DNA of 64,000 bases from positions 1 through 64,000 of the forward strand of contig CAJTLU010000010.1 of the NCBI GenBank assembly GCA_910577175.1, given 5' to 3'. The position numbers and the translations under genes were made by a program. This stretch comes from an uncultured Lachnospiraceae bacterium (GTDB lineage: Bacteria; Bacillota; Clostridia; Lachnospirales; Lachnospiraceae). Below the pieces are notes generated by a model. The model had not been told where the DNA came from and ran no database searches. It saw nothing but the letters and a program-made list of their open reading frames with translations. Within the stretch, counting starts at the first letter, position 1, and the number at the start of each line of letters is the position of its first letter. This document shows, piece after piece, positions 34,839 through 42,069 of this stretch.

Positions 34839-35636
34839 CTATGCCTCCTCCTTTCCTGCGGCACCCGCCGCCTTCTTTGCCGCTGCCGCCTTTAGAAGCG
34901 CCTCTTTCCTTGCCGCTTCCTTTGCCGCCTCCTGCTCCTTTACCCGCTCTAACAGCGCATGGTTCTCCCTGCACTCCATTCCGCTGCAGGAAGCGCAGTT
35001 GCCGCCGCAGGCAAGCTTTTCCATACCGTCCGGCACGTTCGTCGCGGACTTCAGCTTGAACTTGTTCTGTAACGCGGTCAGCATCGCCAGCACAAAAAAC
35101 GCACCCGGCGCCTTTACAAAAATCTCTAGCGGCTGGTAAGCAGCCGGCATTACGCGGAAGCCGAATACCTCGCCTGCTCCTAAAAGCTCACGGAACACGC
35201 CGATACAGGTAAGCCCGAGAGTAAACCCGAGCCCCATCCCGATGCCGTCAAAGGCAGACAGAAGCACCGGATTCTTGGAAGCGAACGCTTCCGCACGGCC
35301 TAAAATAATACAGTTTACCACGATTAACGGAATATAGATTCCGAGGGACTCATTGAGCCCCGGCAGATATGCCTTTAACAAAAACTCCACAATCGTAACA
35401 AAGGAAGCAATCACGACAATAAACGCCGGAATGCGCACCTTATCCGGAATCACCCTCCGCAGCATGGAAATCAAAATGTTAGACAATACCAATACGACCG
35501 TTGTCGTCAGTCCCATTCCCACCGCGTTGGTTGCGGAGGTCGTGGTTGCTAACGTCGGACACATACCGAGCATCAGCACAAAGGTCGGATTTTCTTTCAG
35601 TAGCCCGTTAAAGAACTGTTTAAGACACTTTTTCAT
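34839..35636 (-). CDS. rnfE: Rnf complex subunit E with a long charged C-terminal tail
   Basis: 265 residues. The membrane part (about 1-195) has NPTFVLMLGMCPTLATTTSA and LIVVNCIILGRAEAFA, the RnfE counterparts of the RnfA cysteine motifs. After about residue 205 there is an extra tail with CGGNCASCSGMEC followed by an Ala/Lys/Glu helix. Standard RnfE ends before this tail, and the cysteines could bind another metal. The start overlaps rnfG (ATGA at 35633-35636). Confidence 0.93.
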   Translation of the reverse strand: MKKCLKQFFNGLLKENPTFVLMLGMCPTLATTTSATNAVGMGLTTTVVLVLSNILISMLRRVIPDKVRIPAFIVVIASFVTIVEFLLKAYLPGLNESLGIYIPLIVVNCIILGRAEAFASKNPVLLSAFDGIGMGLGFTLGLTCIGVFRELLGAGEVFGFRVMPAAYQPLEIFVKAPGAFFVLAMLTALQNKFKLKSATNVPDGMEKLACGGNCASCSGMECRENHALLERVKEQEAAKEAARKEALLKAAAAKKAAGAAGKEEA

Positions 35637-36310
35637 TTCGCACCTCCGATTCCCTGCTCTACCAGATACCTCGCAAACAAAAGCCCGCCGTTCATTCCCT
35701 GCGTCACCGCACGGGAGGTAATGGTTGCACCGCTTAACGCGTCAATTTCCCCCTCTTCCTTGACATCGTCCTTGGCATCGGTCTTTGTCACCGTGAAAAG
35801 TCCCGTGGTAACGCCCAAAAACTGCTTCCGCCATTCCGGATTCTTCTCTGCCTCCAGTCCGTACCCGGCGGTTTCCTTCAGGGAAAGAAACTCCAGTCCG
35901 GTTACCACGCCGTCCAGGGAATACCCGAACACCATCCGGATTGCGCCGCCAAAACCCTTTTTATCGGTTACGGTAATAATATAGCCCATGAGTTCCCCTG
36001 CCTCATCCCTTACGAGACACGCCTCATCGACCGTTACTGCCTTACGGTACTCCTCCGTAAGAAGCTCTTCCGCCGAAACCAGCGCTCCGGCAAGCTCCGG
36101 GACATCCTTTGACTCTTCCACGGCAGACGCTCCCGGAAATATCGCAAGATACGCCTCCTGCTTATCCTGCTCCTCTCTTTTTGCAATCGGCTCTGCCGTA
36201 ACCTCATGGACGAAGCCTAACAGCACTGCCGCCACGAGCGTAATCAGAACCAGCGCAAGCGTATCCTTCAAAATGGAAAGCACGCCGCCCTCCTTTTTTT
36301 TATCAGACAT
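35633..36310 (-). CDS. rnfG: Rnf complex subunit G (covalent FMN)
   Basis: 225 residues. One N-terminal membrane helix (about 12-35) is followed by an FMN-binding domain on the outer side. The attachment site is DALSGATITSRA, in which the second Thr carries the phosphoester-linked FMN. It passes electrons to RnfD. The start overlaps the end of rnfD by 8 bases. Confidence 0.95.
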   Translation of the reverse strand: MSDKKKEGGVLSILKDTLALVLITLVAAVLLGFVHEVTAEPIAKREEQDKQEAYLAIFPGASAVEESKDVPELAGALVSAEELLTEEYRKAVTVDEACLVRDEAGELMGYIITVTDKKGFGGAIRMVFGYSLDGVVTGLEFLSLKETAGYGLEAEKNPEWRKQFLGVTTGLFTVTKTDAKDDVKEEGEIDALSGATITSRAVTQGMNGGLLFARYLVEQGIGGAK

Positions 36311-37295
36311 TTGCCTTTCCTCCTTTTCCGAAGGATTTCGGGAAGGTCACCTTCTCGATTAACGGAACTAAAATATTACCGGTAATAATCGCATAGGAAA
36401 CGCCCTCCGTGGAGCCGCTGTACACGCGGAAAATACCGGTTAAAATACCAAGAAAAACACCGAATACAAGCTTGCCGTTCTTCGTAATCGGGGAGGTCAC
36501 ATAATCCGTCGCCATAAAGAACGCGCCCAGCATAAGCCCTCCGCCGCAAAGCTGCATGGCAAGATACTCCGCATCAAAGCCATGCCCTCCGAACAGTCCC
36601 ATAAATACAATAAAGCTCAGAAGATAGGCTGCCGGAATACGGAGGGAAATCACACGGCGCACCAGCAGATATGCTGCGCCGAGCAACAGCAGAAATGCGC
36701 TTGTTTCCCCGATGGTGCCGCCGGTAAAGCCGAAAAACATATCAAACAGGCTGACACTCCCGCCCTCCCTGATGAGCATAAGCGGCGTTGCAGAGGAAAG
36801 TCCGTCCAAGCCGGCAGCTCCCGAAAGAATCAGCTGCGCGGCATTGCCTGCCTCAACCTTTTCTATTGCAAAGGACGCCATTGTCTTTCCCGCGGAAAGC
36901 AGCAGAAAGCATCTTGCTGCGAGCGCCGGGTTCATAAAGTTCTGTCCCAGACCGCCAAACAGCATCTTCACTATAACAATAGCAAACACACCGCCAAGCA
37001 CCGGAATCCAGTAAGGCACACCAGCCGGAAGATTCATACCGAGCAAAAGTCCCGTTACCATCGCACTGCACTCATAGCCGCCGCCCGGCAGCTTCATCAG
37101 ACGCTTGTATATGTATTCCGCAAGGACACAAGAGGTCACGGACAACGCCAGAATCACAAGCGCACGCAGTCCGAACTGGTACACGCCGAACAATGCCGCG
37201 GGTGTCAGTGCTATCATAACGTCACGCATAATCACTGCGGTCGTCTCCCTGCTTCTGCTATGCGGAGAAGCCGACACATTTAACTTTTCTTTCAT
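36303..37295 (-). CDS. rnfD: Rnf complex subunit D (membrane, FMN)
   Basis: 330 residues from the ATG at 37295 (GGAGG 7 bases upstream; the GTG at 37301 sits inside the ribosome site). Multiple helices are visible with RnfD/NqrB motifs NPALAARCFLLLSAG and DGLSSATPLM, where Thr of the SATPL segment is the expected FMN attachment residue, and the late FMATDYVTSPITKNGK loop. It is part of the ion-translocating core. Confidence 0.95.
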   Translation of the reverse strand: MKEKLNVSASPHSRSRETTAVIMRDVMIALTPAALFGVYQFGLRALVILALSVTSCVLAEYIYKRLMKLPGGGYECSAMVTGLLLGMNLPAGVPYWIPVLGGVFAIVIVKMLFGGLGQNFMNPALAARCFLLLSAGKTMASFAIEKVEAGNAAQLILSGAAGLDGLSSATPLMLIREGGSVSLFDMFFGFTGGTIGETSAFLLLLGAAYLLVRRVISLRIPAAYLLSFIVFMGLFGGHGFDAEYLAMQLCGGGLMLGAFFMATDYVTSPITKNGKLVFGVFLGILTGIFRVYSGSTEGVSYAIITGNILVPLIEKVTFPKSFGKGGKANV

Positions 37296-37307
37296 TTTCA
37301 CCCCTCC

Positions 37308-38630
37308 TTACTTCTTCCTGCGTTCATCCAGAATACTGCGTCTGGTCTGCTTAAATGCCTGCGTCAGCCGTCTTCCTGCAGGACAGACGTAGGTGCAGGT
37401 GCCACACTCATAACACTCCATCCCGTCCAGGCCAAGAAACCCGGCATTGTCAAAATGCTCCGCGTACTCCATCATTCTCTGAGGAACCAGACGGCTCGGG
37501 CAGACCGATACACAGCGCCCGCAGCGGATACACGGAGAGGTCGGCAGCGCTGCTGCCTCGTCCTTTGCCATTGCAAGCAGCGCGGAAGATGTCTTGGTCA
37601 CCGGAAGGTCCAGGCGGAACAGCGCCAGCCCCATCATCGGACCTCCGGATATCACCTTCTCCGGCGGCGTCTTAAAGCCCCCTGCCGCTTCAACTAACTC
37701 TGTATAATTCGTGCCGGTGCGCACCGAAAAATTCTGCGGGTCGGCAATGGCATCCCCTGTTACCGTGATGATCCGGCGGATTAACGGCGTGGACTCCGCT
37801 ACCGCCATATAAACTGAAATTACGGTATCTACATTGTTTACCACACAGCCCGCATCTGCCGGAAGCATGGAAGAATTTATCTTCCTGCCGGTCGCCACAT
37901 TGATAATCTGGCGCTCCGCCCCTTGCGGATACTTTGTCTTCGCGCTCTTTACCGTAATCCGCTCCTCGTTCTTTACAAGCTCTGAAAGCTTTTTAATTGC
38001 CTCCGGCTTATTATCCTCGATTAAGATAATGCCTTGTGCCTTTTCAAACAGGCGTAGCATGATTTTCAGCCCGCCGACGATTTTTTTGCTCTCCTCTAAC
38101 ATCATCCGGTAGTCAGAGGTAAGATACGGCTCACACTCTGCGCCGTTTACGATGACATAATCAATGGCGTCGTCCTTTTTCGGCGTAAGCTTGATATGGG
38201 TCGGGAAGCCCGCGCCTCCCATACCTACAATCCCGGCTTCCTTTACATACTGGCGGATTTCTTCTTTGGAAAGCTTCGTGTAATCCCTTTTTACTCCGAA
38301 CCCCTCCACCGTCTTATATGCTCCGTCATTCTCTATCACTATGGATTCACACATTGCGCCAGACACCGTCGGACGCTGCTCTATTGCCTTAACCGTACCG
38401 GAAACGGAGCTGATGACATGCGCTGATACAAAGCCCTGCGCCTCCCCGATTCTCTGTCCGGCTAACACCCTGTCTCCTACCGTCACAATTGGCTTTGCAG
38501 GCGCCCCGATATGCTGGGACATCGGAAATACCAGCTCCCCTTTCGGCAGCAGCACCGTTGTCGGCTTGTCTTTCGACAGTTCTTTTCCGTCGTACATATG
38601 AATGCCGCCGCGAAATGTCGCTTTCCCCAT
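37308..38630 (-). CDS. rnfC: Rnf complex subunit C (NADH-binding, iron-sulfur)
   Basis: 440 residues from the ATG at 38630 (AGGAAGGG upstream). The N-terminal RnfC barrel (FRGGIHMYDGKELSKDKP) is followed by the flavin/NAD region GIVGMGGAGFPTHIKL and by two 4Fe-4S motifs near the C-terminus (CIRCGRCVSVCP and CYECGTCTYVCP). RnfC reduces NAD+ with electrons that RnfB takes from ferredoxin, while the complex pumps Na+ or H+ outward. It is the first gene of the rnfCDGEAB string, the clostridial order. Confidence 0.95.
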   Translation of the reverse strand: MGKATFRGGIHMYDGKELSKDKPTTVLLPKGELVFPMSQHIGAPAKPIVTVGDRVLAGQRIGEAQGFVSAHVISSVSGTVKAIEQRPTVSGAMCESIVIENDGAYKTVEGFGVKRDYTKLSKEEIRQYVKEAGIVGMGGAGFPTHIKLTPKKDDAIDYVIVNGAECEPYLTSDYRMMLEESKKIVGGLKIMLRLFEKAQGIILIEDNKPEAIKKLSELVKNEERITVKSAKTKYPQGAERQIINVATGRKINSSMLPADAGCVVNNVDTVISVYMAVAESTPLIRRIITVTGDAIADPQNFSVRTGTNYTELVEAAGGFKTPPEKVISGGPMMGLALFRLDLPVTKTSSALLAMAKDEAAALPTSPCIRCGRCVSVCPSRLVPQRMMEYAEHFDNAGFLGLDGMECYECGTCTYVCPAGRRLTQAFKQTRRSILDERRKK

Positions 38631-38952
38631 ATCGTAACCCTTCCTTTCACTCAAAGTCTGTTCTATCCGTATCTGTCACATTTTGTAGCATTTACTTCTT
38701 CTATCATACCACATCACACCGTAAAAGAAAACGGAAAATTTAACTTGATTGCAAAACCGACGTTACGATTCACAGCCACCTGAGAATTGGCAGACAAATT
38801 CATCAAGCTTACTTTAAAAAGCCGTCTGATTTTACGCATGTGTGCGAAGGAGCTGTAAATCTTAACAAACCGGCAGAAGCTTATTTCCAACGAAATAAAA
38901 AGAACGACCGGAAACAGTATCTCTCATACCGTCTTGTCGTTCTTTTTTAAGG
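38631..38952. other. Intergenic region between rnfC and spoIIID
   Basis: 322 bases. On the minus strand an extended -10 (TGGTATGAT, about 38703-38711) lies about 75 bases before rnfC and is the best promoter candidate for the rnf genes; no good -35 was found. The spoIIID terminator (38896-38949) occupies the other end. Nothing else was recognised in 38770-38890. Confidence 0.45.
38896..38949. terminator. Bidirectional terminator after spoIIID
   Basis: AAAAAGAACGAC and its inverse GTCGTTCTTTTTT flank a 28-base loop, giving a T-run in both directions. On the minus strand it begins a few bases after the spoIIID stop. Confidence 0.85.
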
Positions 38953-39228
38953 CTAGTTACATTCCCGGTGCAGATATTTCTCCCGTGTCGCCATCCCTCC
39001 CCGGATATGACGTTCCGATTTATTGACATCCAGCACCTCTCTCGTGGCCTCCGCCAGATTTTTATTTATCTTCGGCAGACGCTCCGTCACATCCTTATGT
39101 ACTGTACTCTTGCTTATCCCAAACGCTTTTGCTGTTTCCCTTACTGTTGCCTTATGATCAACTATGTACCTGGCAATCTCCACTGCCCGTTCTTCAATGC
39201 TCCCTTCCAAACCGGCTTCCTCATGCAT
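38953..39228 (-). CDS. spoIIID: Sporulation transcriptional regulator SpoIIID
   Basis: Up to 91 residues. The conserved SpoIIID core IEERAVEIARYIVDHKATVRETAKAFGISKSTVHKDVTERL contains the helix-turn-helix. SpoIIID adjusts the sigma-E programme in the mother cell and helps switch to sigma-K, so the organism should form endospores. The usual protein begins just before IEERA. A TTG at 39210 with AGGAAG upstream may be the real start, rather than the ATG at 39228, which has no clear ribosome site. Confidence 0.93.
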   Translation of the reverse strand: MHEEAGLEGSIEERAVEIARYIVDHKATVRETAKAFGISKSTVHKDVTERLPKINKNLAEATREVLDVNKSERHIRGGMATREKYLHRECN

Positions 39229-39317
39229 TCTTTTTTACCAATCTATGAGCCGTTTTGAAAAAGTATGACAGTGTTTCCAGCAGGAAAACGGAATATTCTT
39301 TTCTGTCCGCCTCCCGT

Positions 39318-41048
39318 TTACGGAGCAGGCGTCGGAGTAGGTACAGGCGTCGGTGATACGGCAGGATTCCTTGCGATTTTTCCGCTGTTTCTGCTGATTA
39401 CCTCAGCCTTCTCGCCAGTTACGGACGTATTAGAAACGATAACACGGATATAGTACCCGACATCATCGTTTGTAATTGTGTATTTGCTGTTTGCATAGCC
39501 TGTACCGGACGCAATATCCGTATAGGTGCCGTTTGCCGTACTGCTGCGCTGCCATACATACTTAATATCACCCGAAATTGCGTTGTTGCTGGTTGCGACG
39601 CTGATGACACCGCCCGGATAGTGGGAGGTGGCAGAAAGTGCCGCATAGGTTACCTTATCATATAAAATCGGATACGGATACTTCTCATAGGTGGACGGAA
39701 GTTCCATCTTACTTTCAGCAGTCACACGGAATATAAGATAGCTTCCGGTCAATGCCTTTGTACTGCTTACCTTTACTGTTTTTCCTGCTTTTATTGTTGA
39801 CCACTTTAACTCGCTTAATTCCTCTGCGGTCAGATTGTCCGGGTCGTCTACCACTGCAAACTGGTAATTTACCGACGTTGCCGTATTGGTCAGGGTGATA
39901 CCGGCAGTTCCGGTCTTTGTTGCCTGATAGGCCAGCTTAATGTCTCTTGCCACATTCGGATCGGCTACCGCAAACGGAACCAGCACTTCCCTGACTGCCG
40001 ATGCGGAACGGCGCTCGTTTGCCGCGGTACGCACATACACATAAATTCCTGTGATTGTTCCGTCCTCCGCAGTCTGGCACTTATATTTTCCCGGATTTGC
40101 AGTAACCAGACTCTTGTCAATCTTTGCATTTGCGTCCACATCCAAAACCAGCGGCACTGAGATTGCATTTACTCTCCGGTTGGTAAGCGGCAGAATGTCA
40201 AAGTCTACGACAGGAACGGACATAAGATTGGTCGTGGCGGTTCTCGAATACACCGGCACCAGATTCCAATCCTTATTATTTAAGGAGTATTCCATACCGT
40301 TACGGATGGAGAGCGTCATAACCGCATTATTGACCGTGACCGAAGGAGCCGCCGCCTTTTTTTGTATCTGCAGTCTCGCCTCAGAGCTGAAACGCTTGCC
40401 ACTGATGCCGTCTGCCGTATCTGCATCGTTAATTGCCTTAATTCTGAAATACAGGGTAACGCCTTTTGCATTCATATGAGCGATGTTCAGCTTGTCAAAA
40501 GGCTGCCAGTTTCCTGTACTGTCCTTTTTCCATTCAATCCGGTTCACATCAAAAAAGGCTGTCTCGGCGCCGCCGCGCTTCGTAAAGAACAGAATATAGC
40601 CTGTCTGGCTGGAGAAATTAGCATATTTACTATATACCTTCTTCCATTCCTCGACATCGACCACATCCGCTGCAGAAATATCTCCTACAAACCTTGCGGA
40701 AAGCTTCTCCTCTGCCTCGATATAACGGGCCGTAACGAGGGAATCCTGGTCCCCCTTTAAATAAATACGGCTCGTTACTCCTGGCTTTACCCAGGAAATA
40801 TCAAATACGGCCTTTCCGTCAGCGCCCACCGGTACAGACTCCCACACGGACGCATTGGCATTTTCACTATAATAGATTATTGTGTTTTTGCCGCCTGTAA
40901 CCTCTATAGACTCATACTGATAGTCTACCTTAATCGAAGAATCCGGCAGCATCGTCGCGTTCCCTGCCGCCTCAGCACTCTTTGAAGCACACAAAAGCGG
41001 CATGATCAACATACCAAACAAACATGCCAGTTTTTTAACCTGTTTCAT
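39318..41048 (-). CDS. Secreted protein with Ig-like C-terminal domain, adjacent to flagellar genes
   Basis: 576 residues. The signal peptide (VKKLACLFGMLIMPLLCA, cleavage near SAEA) is clear. The rest is beta-rich. Residues about 475-560 resemble a bacterial Ig-like repeat (YVWQRSSTANGTYTDIA ... YYIRVIVS). The end is a short Pro/Thr tail (PTPVPTPTPAP), typical of exported wall-spanning proteins, with no LPXTG or further domain. AGGAGGGG precedes the ATG, which is 14 bases after the FliT-like gene, so it is probably transcribed with flaG-fliD-fliS from the sigma-D promoter. Function not recognised. Confidence 0.75.
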   Translation of the reverse strand: MKQVKKLACLFGMLIMPLLCASKSAEAAGNATMLPDSSIKVDYQYESIEVTGGKNTIIYYSENANASVWESVPVGADGKAVFDISWVKPGVTSRIYLKGDQDSLVTARYIEAEEKLSARFVGDISAADVVDVEEWKKVYSKYANFSSQTGYILFFTKRGGAETAFFDVNRIEWKKDSTGNWQPFDKLNIAHMNAKGVTLYFRIKAINDADTADGISGKRFSSEARLQIQKKAAAPSVTVNNAVMTLSIRNGMEYSLNNKDWNLVPVYSRTATTNLMSVPVVDFDILPLTNRRVNAISVPLVLDVDANAKIDKSLVTANPGKYKCQTAEDGTITGIYVYVRTAANERRSASAVREVLVPFAVADPNVARDIKLAYQATKTGTAGITLTNTATSVNYQFAVVDDPDNLTAEELSELKWSTIKAGKTVKVSSTKALTGSYLIFRVTAESKMELPSTYEKYPYPILYDKVTYAALSATSHYPGGVISVATSNNAISGDIKYVWQRSSTANGTYTDIASGTGYANSKYTITNDDVGYYIRVIVSNTSVTGEKAEVISRNSGKIARNPAVSPTPVPTPTPAP

Positions 41049-41062
41049 CGGAAACCCCTCCT

Positions 41063-41551
41063 TTATTTTTTCTTATCCATAAAAAATGACTGGTCTGCCA
41101 CTGCTCCTGTCATATTTTTATAGTAGCCGCTGACAGTCTCGCTGCTGCGCTTAAAATTCTTAATTTCCTTTTTCTTTTCTCCCAGACAAATTCCCAAACG
41201 CGCCTTATTTTGTTCCTCTAACGCACAAAGGGCAGCGCCCTTTTCAAGCACTGTCTTGATTCTCTGCTGCAATGCCTTAATCCGCGGTTCAAATGCCTTT
41301 TTGTACTCTTCTATCACCGGCTTTACCTTGGCAAAGACCGCTTCAAAACCTGCATCAAATTCTGATATCTTCTGGATATACACTTCCTTTTTATCCATCA
41401 GCTCACTAAACTCTTCCATGGAAAACTTCTCTCCTGCCAAAACGGCTTCCTGCCCCTTTGTTAATCCTAAGAGTTCATCCAGAAACTGCTCTTTCTTTTG
41501 TATCGTATCTTCCAATATCTTAAAATAAGCGGAAAACTCCTGTGGCTCCAA
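41063..41551 (-). CDS. fliT: FliT-like flagellar export chaperone
   Basis: 162 residues from TTG 41551 (GGAGGGATTAGA upstream). The protein is almost entirely helical with heptad spacing (EEYKKAFEPRIKALQQRIKTVL). It lies directly after fliS, where FliT, the chaperone of the cap protein FliD, is normally encoded. Sequence similarity in this family is weak, so the name depends largely on position. A FlgN-type chaperone gene is separate, at 51583-52095. Confidence 0.6.
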   Translation of the reverse strand: MEPQEFSAYFKILEDTIQKKEQFLDELLGLTKGQEAVLAGEKFSMEEFSELMDKKEVYIQKISEFDAGFEAVFAKVKPVIEEYKKAFEPRIKALQQRIKTVLEKGAALCALEEQNKARLGICLGEKKKEIKNFKRSSETVSGYYKNMTGAVADQSFFMDKKK

Positions 41552-41644
41552 TCTAATCCCTCCGACCGCCTGCCTGCACAGGCTTTTTTAATGAGCAAGA
41601 ACAGCCGTAACGTACCGTCCGGCTGTTCTGCCTGTTTATTGTTC

Positions 41645-42028
41645 TTATTTTACATAAAGGTTATTTTTCCGCATAACCTCTTTCCAAAGGTCTCTCATAT
41701 TTCTAATCTGCCCCAGTGCTTCCTCCAGCAAGGCCTTATCCTTTTTGATATTTGCCTGTACTAAAAGCCCGTAAATATACTCATAAACAACATCAAAATC
41801 TTTGGCCGTTGCATACTTAAAATCTAAGGTAGAACGGAACTCCGTAATAATGTTCTGCACTTTGATAATATAGGTGCTTGCCTTCTGGTAATCCGACTTC
41901 TCAAGACCAAGCATCGCAATATTGCAAAACTTAATTGCTCCGTCGTACAGCATTAATGTCAGATCCGCAGGCGTCGCCGTGTTAATTTTAGTTCCCTGAT
42001 ATAAACTTGCTGCATTTGTTGGTGGCAT
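41645..42028 (-). CDS. fliS: Flagellin export chaperone FliS
   Basis: 127 residues from the ATG at 42028 (AGGACGG 8 bases upstream); a TTG at 42034 is too close to that site. The FliS four-helix bundle is recognisable from ASLYQGTKINTATPADLTLM and MLYDGAIKFCNIA, then the LDFKYATAKDFDVVYEYIYG helix. It keeps flagellin unpolymerised in the cytoplasm and delivers it to the export gate. Confidence 0.95.
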   Translation of the reverse strand: MPPTNAASLYQGTKINTATPADLTLMLYDGAIKFCNIAMLGLEKSDYQKASTYIIKVQNIITEFRSTLDFKYATAKDFDVVYEYIYGLLVQANIKKDKALLEEALGQIRNMRDLWKEVMRKNNLYVK

Positions 42029-42069
42029 ACGCAATACCGTCCTTTCTTAAACTACTGGCCTTTGTTCTG

